Shown: piece after piece, positions 8,406 to 17,566 of the stretch
Layout of the letters: each line of letters opens with the position of its first letter
How positions within the stretch are numbered: position 1 is the first letter of the stretch
From: Brucella pseudogrignonensis
Lineage (GTDB): Bacteria > Pseudomonadota > Alphaproteobacteria > Rhizobiales > Rhizobiaceae
DNA: 64,000 nt
Assembly: GCF_002252525.1 (NCBI RefSeq)
Contig: NZ_NNRM01000017.1
Location: forward strand, 620,001-684,000
Direction: 5' to 3'
Made by a program: the position numbers and the translations under genes
The notes under the pieces: model-generated
Databases searched by the model: none
Told to the model about the DNA's origin: nothing
What the model saw: the letters and a program-made list of their open reading frames with translations, nothing else

Positions 8406-8669
8406 TTAGCCGATGGAACGCTTGCCGGTGATCTTGTGGTAAGCCCACAAGACGATAATGGAACCGATAATTGCAATGATCAGGCTCATTGGATCAAATG
8501 CGCCTGTGACGCCTCGACCGAAAAGAGCGGAAGAAAGAACGCCGCCAACGATTGCTCCGACAATGCCCAAAGCAATGTCGAAAAACACCCCCTGACCGCT
8601 TTTATTGACGATTTTGCTGCCGATGAAGCCGGCAATCAAGCCTAATATAATCCAGCTTATTACAGACAT
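8406..8669 (-). CDS. GlsB/YeaQ/YmgE family stress-response membrane protein
   Basis: An 87-residue, mostly hydrophobic, glycine-rich protein of the transglycosylase-associated (YeaQ/GlsB) family, with three predicted membrane segments: ISWIILGLIAGFIGS, FFDIALGIVGAIVGGVL and SLIIAIIGSIIVLWAY. Members are small inner-membrane proteins induced by envelope or alkaline stress; no biochemical activity is established. It has its own terminator downstream. Confidence 0.85.
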   Translation of the reverse strand: MSVISWIILGLIAGFIGSKIVNKSGQGVFFDIALGIVGAIVGGVLSSALFGRGVTGAFDPMSLIIAIIGSIIVLWAYHKITGKRSIG

Positions 8670-8834
8670 CTAATATCTCCGATTGCGAAAATAAGGTTTT
8701 GCATCAGACAGTTAGAAAATTTTCACAATAGTTTCGATTTGGCAAGGTATAATGCTTGTCAAAGGCGGAAACTTATTTCACCTTAACTTATCGCGTGTGA
8801 GAAAACCACAGCGACCAACAGGGAGTATCGTGTG

Positions 8835-9401
8835 ATGGGAAGTTATGACGACAATTCCAACAATTCGCCGATCCCCGGCGGCAGCCTTGCCAAGCCGGTT
8901 CTGATCGCGCTCGGTGCGCTTCTGGTCGGCAAGATGCTGAAAGGGCATAGTGAGGAGCCTGAACAGCCAGCTTCCATTCCAGACCAGTCTGCTCCTCAGC
9001 AGGCGGATAACGGTGGCGGTCTGCTTGGCGGTATTCTGGGTGGCCTCGGTGGTTTGCTGGGTGGTGCGCTCGCAAGTGGCGGTGCAGCTTCCGCACCGAC
9101 TGCTCCCGGTCCACTTGGCGGCGGCTTAGGCGGTCTTCTCGATCAGCTCAAACAGGCAGGTCTTGGCGATAAGGTGGATTCCTGGGTTGGGCAGGGCAAC
9201 AATCATCAGATTGAACCAGGTCAGCTCGGAGATGCACTCGGCCAGAAGACGTTGAGCGAAATCGCTGCTCATGCAGGGATTGATCAGCAGGAATTGCTTA
9301 ATCAGCTATCGCAGGTTCTTCCGGGGTTGGTGGATAAGCTCACGACCAACGGACAGGTGCCAGACACAAACGAATTGTCGCGCCTGTTGCACAATCGCTA
9401 A
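8835..9401 (+). CDS. YidB/DUF937 family protein
   Basis: A 188-residue protein. The N-terminal 35 residues include a hydrophobic stretch (PVLIALGALLVGKML), then a Gly/Leu-rich segment with GGLLGGILGGLGGLLGG repeats, then the conserved YidB domain (LLDQLKQAGLGDKVDSWVG, IEPGQLGDALG, SEIAAHAGIDQQELL). Function unknown. ATG at 8835 and GTG at 8832 overlap; AGGGAG at 8819-8824 fits either. A TATAAT hexamer at 8748-8753 may be its -10 element. Confidence 0.85.
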   Translation: MGSYDDNSNNSPIPGGSLAKPVLIALGALLVGKMLKGHSEEPEQPASIPDQSAPQQADNGGGLLGGILGGLGGLLGGALASGGAASAPTAPGPLGGGLGGLLDQLKQAGLGDKVDSWVGQGNNHQIEPGQLGDALGQKTLSEIAAHAGIDQQELLNQLSQVLPGLVDKLTTNGQVPDTNELSRLLHNR

Positions 9402-9424
9402 TACGGTCTTATTTTTCTACATCA

Positions 9425-9460
9425 CGCACCGGCAAACGGCTTGCCGGTGCGCTTTTATTT
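9425..9460 (+). terminator. rho-independent terminator after yidB-like gene
   Basis: 11-bp perfect stem (9425-9435 with 9441-9451), 5-base loop, then TTTTATTT preceded by C. Confidence 0.85.
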
Positions 9461-9472
9461 GGTGGCAGTCCG

Positions 9473-10393
9473 ATGAGTTTTTTCCCTTGTCCTGATCCGG
9501 TTCTTGGCGACAAGACTTCCGTAGATGCAATTGAAACTCTGGTCATTCCGCGTACGAGCGATATTGGCGGGCTGGAAGTGCGTCGGGCTTTGCCGACCGT
9601 ACGCAGGCGTCTGGTTGGGCCTTTCATTTTCTTTGATCGCATGGGACCGGCAGTTTTAAAGGATGGCGATGCGCTTGATGTCCGCCCGCATCCGCATATC
9701 GGTCTATCTACCGTGACCTATCTTTTCGATGGTCATATCCGCCATCGTGACAGCCTCGGCACTGAAATGGTCATCCGTCCGGGGGATGTGAACCTCATGA
9801 CGGCAGGTCGTGGCATTGTCCATTCCGAGCGTTCGCCTGAAGAAGAACGCAATGGGCCGCTGTCGATTTCCGGTGTGCAGACATGGCTGGCACTGCCGGA
9901 GCAATTTGAAGAAATCGATCCGCATTTCTATCATACCAATTCGCCCGATCTGCCACTGATGGAAGATCGCGAGTTTAACGGGCGTTTGATTATCGGCTCG
10001 CTGCATGGCGTTTCATCGCCGGTGATCCAGCACGCGGAGACACTTTATGCCGATATTGAAGTGTTGCCTGGAGGGCGCTTTCATATCCCGCCGACCACGG
10101 AAGAGCGTGCTATCTATACGCTGCGCGGCAATGTCGGCATTGGCGGTGACGTGTTTCCAGCGGACCGCCTGCTGGCTTTCCGTCCGGGTGATGATATCGT
10201 GGTGCAGGCTGGCCCTGACGGCGCGCACTTTATGCTATTTGGTGGAGCGGCACTTGGTTCCAAGCGATATGTCTGGTGGAATTTCGTTTCGTCTTCCAAA
10301 GAGCGTATTGAACAGGCCAAAGAGGAATGGCGCACTGGACGCTTTGATATTGTGCCGGGCGATGAAGAAGAATTCATACCTTTGCCGGAATGA
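9473..10393 (+). CDS. pirin family protein
   Basis: A bicupin protein of 306 residues. The N-terminal cupin contains the pirin signature RPHPHIGLSTVTYLFDGHIRHRDSLG with the histidines and Glu that bind iron, and GDVNLMTAGRGIVHSE. The second cupin (EVLPGGRFHIPPTTEERAIYTLRG) is followed by the pirin C-terminal WWNFVSSSKERI. Bacterial pirins include quercetinases and redox-linked regulators; no clear role here. It stands alone between a terminator and an intergenic repeat. Confidence 0.92.
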   Translation: MSFFPCPDPVLGDKTSVDAIETLVIPRTSDIGGLEVRRALPTVRRRLVGPFIFFDRMGPAVLKDGDALDVRPHPHIGLSTVTYLFDGHIRHRDSLGTEMVIRPGDVNLMTAGRGIVHSERSPEEERNGPLSISGVQTWLALPEQFEEIDPHFYHTNSPDLPLMEDREFNGRLIIGSLHGVSSPVIQHAETLYADIEVLPGGRFHIPPTTEERAIYTLRGNVGIGGDVFPADRLLAFRPGDDIVVQAGPDGAHFMLFGGAALGSKRYVWWNFVSSSKERIEQAKEEWRTGRFDIVPGDEEEFIPLPE

Positions 10394-10395
10394 TG

Positions 10396-10455
10396 GAGCA
10401 TTTCCAGTAAAAGTGCGAAGCGGTTTTGCGTTGGATAATGCGACAAAACAAAAAG
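10396..10455. repeat. intergenic palindromic repeat, first half only
   Basis: About 60 bp matching the first palindrome plus A-rich linker of the 1604-1706 element; the second palindrome is missing and the sequence passes directly into CCGCCGC. Confidence 0.7.
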
Positions 10456-10570
10456 CCGCCGCATAGGACAACATGTCTCGCGGGGCACAATGTGATCTTT
10501 GGTCCGCTTGATCTGCCTATAATGCTGCTATACCGACAAACCAAAATCTTACCAGAAACAGGTTGTTTCA

Positions 10571-12487
10571 ATGTCCCGACCCATTACCCCGCTGCTCGAC
10601 AAGGTGCCAACGCCTGATGCCTTGCGCGAATTGCCGGAACAGGATTTGCCAAAGCTTGCGGAAGAACTGCGTGCCGAACTGGTCGATGCAGTCTCCACGA
10701 CGGGCGGACATCTGGGGGCGGGGCTTGGCGTGGTGGAACTGACCATCGCGCTGCACCACGTCTTTGACACACCGCATGACCGCATCATCTGGGATGTGGG
10801 CCATCAGGCATATCCGCACAAAATTCTGACCGGACGCCGCGACCGCATCCGCACGCTCAGGCAGGAAAACGGCCTGTCCGGTTTCACCAAGCGTGCTGAG
10901 AGCGAATATGACCCATTCGGTGCTGCGCATTCCTCGACCTCCATTTCGGCAGGTCTTGGCATGGCAGTTGCCGCTGATCTTTCGGGCGAAAAGCGCAATG
11001 TAATCGCTGTCATCGGCGATGGCTCCATGTCGGCTGGTATGGCCTATGAAGCGATGAACAATGCCGGTGCGCTTGATGCGCGCCTCATCGTCATTCTCAA
11101 TGACAACGACATGTCGATTGCCCCGCCGACAGGTGCCATGAGCGCCTATCTGGCGCGTCTGGTATCTGGCAAGACCTATCGTAGCGTGCGTGAAGCCGCA
11201 AAGCAGGTTGCCAAGAAGCTGCCGAAGTTCTTGCAGGACAAGGCGCGTAAATCGGAAGAGTTTACGCGTGCGTTCTTCACCGGCGGCACGATGTTTGAAG
11301 AGCTTGGCTTTTACTATGTCGGGCCGATTGATGGTCACAACCTCGACCATATGCTGCCGATCCTCAAAAACGTGCGTGACACGCAGGACGGCCCCGTGCT
11401 GATCCATATGGTGACGCAGAAGGGCAAGGGCTACGCGCCCGCCGAAGCTGCTGCCGACAAATATCATGGCGTGAACAAATTCGACGTCATCACCGGCAAG
11501 CAGTCGAAGCCACCGGCAAATGCGCCAAGCTACACCAAGATTTTTGGCACAAGCCTCATTGAGGAAGCCCGCCACGACGACAAGATCGTCGCTGTCACGG
11601 CGGCGATGCCGACCGGCACGGGCCTCGACCTTTTTGGTGAGGTCTTCCCGAAGCGCACCTTTGACGTGGGCATTGCCGAGCAACATGCGGTGACTTTTGC
11701 CGCAGGTCTTGCCAGCGAGGGCTATAAGCCGTTCTGCGCGATCTATTCGACCTTCCTTCAGCGCGGCTATGATCAGGTCGTGCATGATGTGTCGATCCAG
11801 AACCTGCCCGTGCGTTTCCCCATTGACCGCGCTGGTCTGGTGGGTGCCGATGGCCCAACTCATGCGGGTTCGTTTGACACGGGCTTCCTCGCGGCGCTTC
11901 CGGGCTTTGTTGTAATGGCCGCGTCTGACGAAGCCGAACTGCGCCATATGGTGCGTACGGCTGCGGAATATGACGAAGGTCCGATCTCCTTCCGCTATCC
12001 GCGCGGCGATGGTGTCGGCGTGGAACTGCCGGAACGTGGTTCTGTGCTTGAAATCGGCAAGGGCCGCATCGTTCGCGAAGGCACCAAGGTGGCGCTTTTG
12101 TCATTTGGCACGCGCTTGCAGGAATGTCTTGGTGCCGCCGATGAACTGGCCGCTGCTGGTCTTTCCACAACGGTTGCAGATGCACGTTTTGCCAAGCCGC
12201 TTGATCATGATCTCATCCGTCGCCTTGCGCGCGAGCATGAAGTGCTCCTCACGATTGAAGAAGGCGCTGCGGGTGGCTTTGCTGCCCATGTGCTGCAATT
12301 CCTTGCGACCGATGGTCTGCTGGATCGCGGCCTCAAGGTGCGCGTACTGACCCTGCCAGATACCTATCAGGATCACGCCAAGCCGGAAGTTATGTATGCC
12401 AATGCCGGTCTTGACCGCGCTGGCATCGTGCATACGGTCTTTGCAGCATTGGGCCGCGAGGAAATCGCGACACCTTTCCGCGCCTGA
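10571..12487 (+). CDS. dxs: 1-deoxy-D-xylulose-5-phosphate synthase
   Basis: First enzyme of the methylerythritol phosphate isoprenoid pathway; joins pyruvate and glyceraldehyde 3-phosphate using thiamine diphosphate. The 638-residue protein shows the transketolase-type TPP motif [18 protein letters not shown]...NDNDMSI, the [15 protein letters not shown] region, the pyrimidine-domain [15 protein letters not shown], and the C-terminal transketolase domain. Full length. Its stop is 3 bases from the tlyA start, so dxs, tlyA and the methyltransferase that follows form an operon. The pathway's ispH is also in this window (55507). Confidence 0.97.
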   Translation: MSRPITPLLDKVPTPDALRELPEQDLPKLAEELRAELVDAVSTTGGHLGAGLGVVELTIALHHVFDTPHDRIIWDVGHQAYPHKILTGRRDRIRTLRQENGLSGFTKRAESEYDPFGAAHSSTSISAGLGMAVAADLSGEKRNVIAVIGDGSMSAGMAYEAMNNAGALDARLIVILNDNDMSIAPPTGAMSAYLARLVSGKTYRSVREAAKQVAKKLPKFLQDKARKSEEFTRAFFTGGTMFEELGFYYVGPIDGHNLDHMLPILKNVRDTQDGPVLIHMVTQKGKGYAPAEAAADKYHGVNKFDVITGKQSKPPANAPSYTKIFGTSLIEEARHDDKIVAVTAAMPTGTGLDLFGEVFPKRTFDVGIAEQHAVTFAAGLASEGYKPFCAIYSTFLQRGYDQVVHDVSIQNLPVRFPIDRAGLVGADGPTHAGSFDTGFLAALPGFVVMAASDEAELRHMVRTAAEYDEGPISFRYPRGDGVGVELPERGSVLEIGKGRIVREGTKVALLSFGTRLQECLGAADELAAAGLSTTVADARFAKPLDHDLIRRLAREHEVLLTIEEGAAGGFAAHVLQFLATDGLLDRGLKVRVLTLPDTYQDHAKPEVMYANAGLDRAGIVHTVFAALGREEIATPFRA

Positions 12488-12490
12488 TTG

Positions 12491-13252
12491 ATGAGCGAAG
12501 CATCATTGGATAACCGCCCGCGTCTTGACCAGTTGCTGGTTGATCGCGGGTTGTTCGCTACGCGCTCGCGTGCGCGTGACGCAATTCAGCGCGGCACGGT
12601 GAAGGTTGACGGCAAGCCCGTCACCAAGCCGGGGCAAAATGTACTGCGTACAGCAGAGCTGAGCGTAGATGATCCCGCAAGCGCCTATGTTTCGCGTGGC
12701 GCGCTGAAACTCATCGCGGCACTTGATCATTTCAATCTCGATGTGAAGGGCGTGAGCGCGCTCGATATTGGCGCATCGACCGGCGGCTTTACACAAGTGC
12801 TTCTGGAGCGCGGCAGCAATCATGTCATCGCCATTGATGTGGGCCATGACCAGTTGCACGAGAGCCTCCGCAATGACCCGCGTGTCACCAACAAGGAGGG
12901 CGTTAATGCCCGTGCGCTGGATTTCAGCCACCTTGATGGCCGCGATATTGGCTGCGTTGTTTCGGATGTGAGCTTCATTTCCTTGAAACTCGCTTTGCCA
13001 CCGGCATTGGCCTTGGCGCAAAAAGATGCTATCTGCGCGCTTCTCGTAAAGCCGCAGTTTGAAGCCGGGCGTGAAGCCATCGGCAAAGGTGGCATTTTGC
13101 GTGACCCGAAAGACGGCGAACGCATTGCGGAAGAATTGAAATCATGGCTTGAGACGCAGCCCGGTTGGCGCGCGCTCGGCCTTTGCCCGTCACCCATTGA
13201 GGGCGGCGACGGCAATCGTGAATATCTCTTGGCAGGAAAGAAAGACCAATGA
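12491..13252 (+). CDS. tlyA: TlyA family rRNA (cytidine-2'-O)-methyltransferase
   Basis: A 253-residue RNA methyltransferase. An N-terminal S4 RNA-binding domain (RLDQLLVDRGLFATRSRARDAI) is joined to an FtsJ-like SAM-binding domain (ALDIGASTGGFTQVLLERG, motif I; DVSFISLKL, motif IV). TlyA proteins methylate cytidines in 16S and 23S rRNA. ATG at 12491 follows dxs by 3 bases; TTG at 12488 is an alternative. The end overlaps the next gene by 4 bases (ATGA). Confidence 0.93.
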   Translation: MSEASLDNRPRLDQLLVDRGLFATRSRARDAIQRGTVKVDGKPVTKPGQNVLRTAELSVDDPASAYVSRGALKLIAALDHFNLDVKGVSALDIGASTGGFTQVLLERGSNHVIAIDVGHDQLHESLRNDPRVTNKEGVNARALDFSHLDGRDIGCVVSDVSFISLKLALPPALALAQKDAICALLVKPQFEAGREAIGKGGILRDPKDGERIAEELKSWLETQPGWRALGLCPSPIEGGDGNREYLLAGKKDQ

Positions 13253-14478
13253 CGACCCAGGTAACAATCCGCTCGATGGGTGCGGGCGGCGATGGCGTCG
13301 CCAATCTTCCCGATGGTCAGCTTTTTGTGCCTTTCACACTGCCCGGCGAAGTGGCCAATGTGGCGCGCGACAAAAACCGCGCGACAGTGATGGCATTGCT
13401 TGAAACCTCCGCTGAGCGTCAGGACCCAGCCTGCCAGCATTTTGAAGATTGCGGCGGCTGCGCTTTGCAGCATTGGCAGGATGAGCCTTACCGCGCATGG
13501 AAGCGCGAACTGGTGGTCTCTGCCTTAAAGGGCAGGGGCCTTGAGGTTGAAGTCGATGAGCTGGTCGCTTGCCAGCCACAGTCGCGCCGCCGTGCAACCT
13601 TTGCTGCGCGCAAGACGGAAAAGGGCGTGCTGCTTGGCTTTAACCGACACCAGAGCCACGAGATCATCGATATTGTCGAATGCGCCGTCACAGTGCCGGA
13701 AATCATTTCGCGGCTTGATGACCTGCGCGAAGTGGGCGCGTTGATTGCACCCGGCTCCAAGCCGTTCAAACTGGCGGCAACCGTAACCGCATCGGGCCTT
13801 GATCTGGCGGCAAGCGGCTGCGGCAAACTCACCGACGAGCAGCGCCGCGCGCTCACCGCACTCATTATGAAGAAAGGCTTTGCCCGCCTTTCGCATGAAG
13901 GTGAAATCATCGTCGAGCCTAAAAAGCCAGTTATTCATATCGGCAATGTGCCAGTTCCGGTGCCTCCGGGTTGCTTCTTGCAGGCAACGGTCGATGCAGA
14001 AGAAGCGATGGTGTCGCTGGTTCAGGCACATCTTGGCAAGGCCAAGCGCGTTGCAGACCTCTTCTGTGGTGTGGGCACATTCGCGCTGCGTATTGCGGAA
14101 AAGTGCGCGGTCCACGCAATCGAAAACGATGCTCCGGCGCTGGCAGCGCTTGATCGCGGTATCCGCCATGTGCAGGGCCTAAAACCTGTCTCGGTTGAAC
14201 GCCGCGACCTCTTCCGCCGTCCGTTGATGCCAAAGGAACTGCTGCCTTACAATGCAGTGGTCTTCGATCCGCCGCGCGCGGGTGCAGAAGAACAGGCGCT
14301 GGAACTGGCTAAATCCAAGGTGGAGAAGGTTGTCGCGATCTCGTGCAACCCGGTGACGCTGGCGCGTGACCTCGCCATTCTGGTGAAGGGCGGCTACCGC
14401 ATCACCCGCGTCACACCGATTGACCAGTTCCTCTGGTCGCCACATGTCGAAGCCGTGGCGACACTGGTGAAGAGGTAG
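13249..14478 (+). CDS. TrmA/RlmD-type 23S rRNA or tRNA (uracil-5-)-methyltransferase
   Basis: A class I SAM RNA methyltransferase of 409 residues. An iron-sulfur cysteine cluster is visible early (CQHFEDCGGCALQHW), with the SAM motif VADLFCGVGTFALRIAE in the C-terminal half, FDPPRAGAEEQ, and the catalytic cysteine in AISCNPVTLARDL. The family methylates C5 of uridine in rRNA or tRNA; specificity is uncertain. ATGA overlap with tlyA indicates translational coupling. It is the last core gene before an AT-rich insertion. Confidence 0.92.
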   Translation: MTTQVTIRSMGAGGDGVANLPDGQLFVPFTLPGEVANVARDKNRATVMALLETSAERQDPACQHFEDCGGCALQHWQDEPYRAWKRELVVSALKGRGLEVEVDELVACQPQSRRRATFAARKTEKGVLLGFNRHQSHEIIDIVECAVTVPEIISRLDDLREVGALIAPGSKPFKLAATVTASGLDLAASGCGKLTDEQRRALTALIMKKGFARLSHEGEIIVEPKKPVIHIGNVPVPVPPGCFLQATVDAEEAMVSLVQAHLGKAKRVADLFCGVGTFALRIAEKCAVHAIENDAPALAALDRGIRHVQGLKPVSVERRDLFRRPLMPKELLPYNAVVFDPPRAGAEEQALELAKSKVEKVVAISCNPVTLARDLAILVKGGYRITRVTPIDQFLWSPHVEAVATLVKR

Positions 14479-14631
14479 TAATAGTTTTTATTTGAAGCTG
14501 AGGAACTTAGCCCCATTCACTCCGAGTATGAATTAGTTATATTTAATTTATCCATCATAAAATTGAGTTGCTTAGGGAATTGACTGGTATTTTTAGTGTA
14601 GCTATGGAGGATGGCTTAAACGGGGGGAATA
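14479..14631. other. AT-rich left flank of the GTPase cassette
   Basis: 153 bp of visibly AT-rich sequence between the core methyltransferase and the GTPase gene. No gene, tRNA remnant, integrase or clear direct repeat seen. It presumably holds the cassette's promoter; the ribosome site before the GTPase is the GGGGGG run at 14622-14627. Confidence 0.5.
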
Positions 14632-15450
14632 ATGGCAAAACGCAACTGGAAAGCTTGGCCTAAAGAATTCAAGTCAAAACTTGATGCCACTAATAGTATC
14701 ATTGGTATAAGTTCTGCAGGTATTGGCGGTGTAGGTCTTATAGTTTCCCAGCCCGTGGTGGCGGGGTTGGGGTTCGGTGCCGCGGTTTTAGTCGCTGCAT
14801 GGAGTGCTGTAACTTCATTCCCCGTGAAATTGATTTCTCCTGAGCATTATTTACATCAAAAAATTGATGATTTTTCTTTAATTGGAACGTTCGATCCGAA
14901 TTTAACGCTTGTAGGTTTTGTTGGTCCATCGCGGGCTGGTAAAACTACGCTTTTAAACTACATTAATTATGAGGTTGAATCTGTTCAAGAAAGAACTGAT
15001 GATATTTATTTTGTTGTCTCTTTGAATTCGGGAAATCCAAATTTATATTATGGTATATTGGACGGTGCGGGCCAGCAATACTATCAGCAGTTTCAGATCG
15101 TGGGAAAATCAGATATAGCTTACATTTTTTTAGATCATTCATCTGTACGAGATTCTATGAGTGTTGATTTTGATCGGCTAAAAGAGCACGAGGCTTTTTT
15201 GAATCAGTTAAGTGGTTATTTGCGTAAGGAGAAGAAGCAGCTGAAAAGCTTGCATTTTATTCTCAATAAAAAAGATTTGTGGGAAACATCACCACAAAGA
15301 GTAGATTTAGAGAGTTGGTTGGATAATCAAGTGGGGCGTTGGAAGGAGTTCTCTAATTTTCCTATAACTAAGTCTTATCATAGCAACTTTGTAACGGCGG
15401 ATAAATTGAAGCTAGAGAATGAGCTTCGAAATTTATTGATCAAGGGATAA
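14632..15450 (+). CDS. membrane-anchored Ras-like GTPase of unknown function
   Basis: Not a family I can name. Seen in its 272 residues: a hydrophobic hairpin at about 23-62 (two probable membrane segments), then a complete small-GTPase motif set: P-loop G98-PSRAGKT-T106, G3 motif D144-GAG-Q148 (DxxGQ, as in Ras/Arf GTPases), and G4 motif N212-KK-D215. The C-terminal region after about 220 is short and polar. The gene is AT-rich with TTT, TTA, AAT and ATA codons unlike its neighbours, which suggests horizontal origin. A second AT-rich gene follows after 4 bases. Role inferred only: GTP-controlled membrane switch, possibly in stress or phage defence. Confidence 0.8.
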   Translation: MAKRNWKAWPKEFKSKLDATNSIIGISSAGIGGVGLIVSQPVVAGLGFGAAVLVAAWSAVTSFPVKLISPEHYLHQKIDDFSLIGTFDPNLTLVGFVGPSRAGKTTLLNYINYEVESVQERTDDIYFVVSLNSGNPNLYYGILDGAGQQYYQQFQIVGKSDIAYIFLDHSSVRDSMSVDFDRLKEHEAFLNQLSGYLRKEKKQLKSLHFILNKKDLWETSPQRVDLESWLDNQVGRWKEFSNFPITKSYHSNFVTADKLKLENELRNLLIKG

Positions 15451-15454
15451 TTCT

Positions 15455-16024
15455 ATGATCGGGGAAAAAGACAGCGCTCTAATTATATATAACTCCCCCG
15501 TTTCCTTTGTTTTAATGGGGCCAGGGAGAGTTCATAGACGAGTACTCGCACGATCTGCGCATGAGAATTTGGATCTTATTGGCCTAGATAGTCGTTCTTC
15601 ATTTGTATTTTCTCGTTCTATTTCGACTAAAATCCGACGTATGTTTGGTTTTAATCGTGATCTGGATGCTTTGGTCGTTAGAACAAAAAGCGCCTTTATT
15701 GAAGCAGATGATGTGAAGGATGCTCGAAAGACACATTTGACATTTGCATGGCGTGGCCTCGCAAGTATATCTGACTTAGAAAGGTTGGAGGTCTTATTTG
15801 ATGAGACTGCTGGGGACATGGTTTCTGCGATGCAAAGCGAATCAGTGTCTGGCCTAGAGTGGCAGCTTTCTCAACTTATCCATAATTGCCGTTTTGCAAC
15901 GGAGAGAGTTAAAGACAGGCTTATATATTTAAGATCAGCATTTTTGTTCATCATATTTCTATATATGATGACTTTTATTTACCTTTTTGATAGCTCATTT
16001 TTCAAGTCGGGAGGTGGTTTCTAA
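15455..16024 (+). CDS. unknown tail-anchored membrane protein, partner of the GTPase
   Basis: A 189-residue protein with no family I recognise. Residues 1-150 look soluble, mixed alpha/beta with several basic stretches (RVHRRVLARS, SRSISTKIRRMF); residues about 161-179 form one hydrophobic segment (AFLFIIFLYMMTFIYLF) with a short Ser/Gly-rich end, so it is probably C-terminally anchored. AAGGG at 15442-15446 gives a good ribosome site. It starts 4 bases after the GTPase stop, shares its AT-rich composition and overlaps the converging racemase gene by 30 bases. The two genes look like one transferred cassette. Confidence 0.75.
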   Translation: MIGEKDSALIIYNSPVSFVLMGPGRVHRRVLARSAHENLDLIGLDSRSSFVFSRSISTKIRRMFGFNRDLDALVVRTKSAFIEADDVKDARKTHLTFAWRGLASISDLERLEVLFDETAGDMVSAMQSESVSGLEWQLSQLIHNCRFATERVKDRLIYLRSAFLFIIFLYMMTFIYLFDSSFFKSGGGF

Positions 16025-16780
16025 CGTTTTGCCGTCGGGGGCGAATGAGTATTTTACTTTAGAACGGTTTTTATTGGATCGATGCTCGGGCCTTAACGCC
16101 CAGTCTACCGCCGCTTCGGCATGTAACCGTGTCGTGTCAAACACTGGCACGGGGCTGTCTTCTTGGCCGATAAGCAGCATGATTTCGGTGCAGCCGAGGA
16201 TGATGGCCTCTGCACCGCGCTCGACGAGGCGTTGGATCACCGCGCGGTATTTTTCGCGTGAGGCATCTCGCACTTGGCCAACAACCAGTTCCTGATAGAT
16301 GATGTCATGCACGGTTTTGCGGTCGGCATCGTCGGGCGTCAAAACTTCAAGCCCATGCCTGGAGGCGAGGCGGCCTTTGTAGAAATCCTGCTCCATCGTG
16401 AAAGCGGTGCCGAGAAGGCCTACTTTGGAGAGGCCTTGGGCTTTTATCTTTTCTGCAGTCGGGTCTGCAATGTGCACAAGCGGGATCGACGTGGTGCGTT
16501 CAATGTCAGCGGCCATTTTATGCATGGTGTTGGTGCAGATGAGGATGAAATCTGCGCCGCCTTTTTCAAGGTTTTGCGCGGCTTCAATCATCAGCTTGGT
16601 CAGTTCGTCCCATTTGCCCTGATGCTGGAGATGCTCGATTTCAGCAAAATCCATCGACCACATCAGGCTTTTGGCCGAATGCGTGCCACCAAGCCTTGCA
16701 CGGATTTCCTGATTGATGATGCGATAATATTCCTGCGAGCTTTCCCAGCTCATCCCGCCAATCAATCCAATCGTTTTCAT
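15995..16780 (-). CDS. aspartate/glutamate racemase family protein
   Basis: A cofactor-independent Asp/Glu/hydantoin racemase of 261 residues. Both catalytic cysteines are in their usual settings: ICTNTMHKMA and LGCTEIMLLI; the N terminus IGLIGGMSWESSQEYY is typical of YgeA-type broad-specificity racemases. The domain seems to finish at about AAVDWAL; the last 30 or so residues are a Lys/Arg/Ser-rich extension whose end is encoded inside the AT-rich cassette. ATG at 16780 follows GGGAGG; TTG at 16783 is less likely. Confidence 0.9.
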   Translation of the reverse strand: MKTIGLIGGMSWESSQEYYRIINQEIRARLGGTHSAKSLMWSMDFAEIEHLQHQGKWDELTKLMIEAAQNLEKGGADFILICTNTMHKMAADIERTTSIPLVHIADPTAEKIKAQGLSKVGLLGTAFTMEQDFYKGRLASRHGLEVLTPDDADRKTVHDIIYQELVVGQVRDASREKYRAVIQRLVERGAEAIILGCTEIMLLIGQEDSPVPVFDTTRLHAEAAVDWALRPEHRSNKNRSKVKYSFAPDGKTLETTSRLEK

Positions 16781-16801
16781 CAAGCCCTCCCAGATATAAT
16801 G

Positions 16802-16823
16802 AAGGGCGGATCGCTCCGCCCTT
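16802..16823 (-). terminator. hairpin terminator after LOG family gene
   Basis: 9-bp perfect stem (16802-16810 with 16815-16823), 4-base loop, between the LOG gene stop and the racemase start. T tail is weak on the minus strand. Confidence 0.5.
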
Positions 16824-16858
16824 GTTCTTCAATCACGCGTAATAGTTCAGTGCGGTGA

Positions 16859-17461
16859 TTACATTTTTTCGATGATTTTTGGATCGCCTTCATGGGCTTT
16901 GCCATTGGCAGCGAGGATTGCAGGCACGATATCTTTCGCCTGATCGATCACCAGCGGCTTCACCTGATGCGCGGTGTGCAGGAAGCCCTCATTTGTCATG
17001 TGCTCAAGCAATGTGAGCATTGGCTGCCAGAAATTGTTGATATTGGCGAAGACCATCGGCTTGCGATGCTTGCCAAGCTGCGCCCATGTCATCATTTCCA
17101 CGATTTCTTCAACCGTGCCAATACCGCCGGGAAGGGTGACGAAAGCGTCGGACTTCTGGAACATCAGATGCTTGCGTTCGTGCATGTCGCCGACGATGAT
17201 GAGTTCAGTCAGCTCCTGCGCCTTTTCAAGGCTCGCTTCTTTGTCGAGCAGGAAGGTCGGGATGATGCCGGTGACTTCGCCACCAGCTTCCATCACACCC
17301 TGCGCAACCGCGCCCATAATGCCGCGTGTGCCGCCGCCATAAACAAGGCGAATGCCGTGTTCTGCAAGGGAACGACCGAGCGTCAGACCTGCTTCACGAT
17401 AGATTGGATTTAAGCCCGTTGAAGAGCCGCAATAAACACAAATGGATCGAATCTCAGACAT
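16859..17461 (-). CDS. LOG family protein (TIGR00730, cytokinin riboside 5'-monophosphate phosphoribohydrolase-like)
   Basis: A 200-residue Rossmann-like protein. The LOG-family signature PGGIGTVEEIVEMMTWAQ and the N-terminal VYCGSSTGLNP and YGGGTRGIMGAVA loops are present. Members hydrolyse the N-glycosidic bond of nucleotide monophosphates; in bacteria the physiological substrate is often unclear. Transcribed on the minus strand ahead of the racemase gene. Confidence 0.92.
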   Translation of the reverse strand: MSEIRSICVYCGSSTGLNPIYREAGLTLGRSLAEHGIRLVYGGGTRGIMGAVAQGVMEAGGEVTGIIPTFLLDKEASLEKAQELTELIIVGDMHERKHLMFQKSDAFVTLPGGIGTVEEIVEMMTWAQLGKHRKPMVFANINNFWQPMLTLLEHMTNEGFLHTAHQVKPLVIDQAKDIVPAILAANGKAHEGDPKIIEKM

Positions 17462-17566
17462 GATTTCTTGTGCGCCTTTGGCGTTTGAGCGTCAAGCTTT
17501 GGCTAGACTTTTCAAGCCAGACCTATAACTCTGGAAAGGTAAAATTTTGACAGGGAGTTCGATGGC

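Noticed and set aside
10568-11947. 459-codon minus-strand frame opposite dxs
   Set aside because: dxs is certain on the plus strand; the antisense product is low-complexity Arg/His-rich with no family pattern.
14479-16024. Cassette as an integrative element with attachment repeats
   Set aside because: No integrase, tRNA or convincing direct repeat at the two ends; only composition and context suggest transfer.
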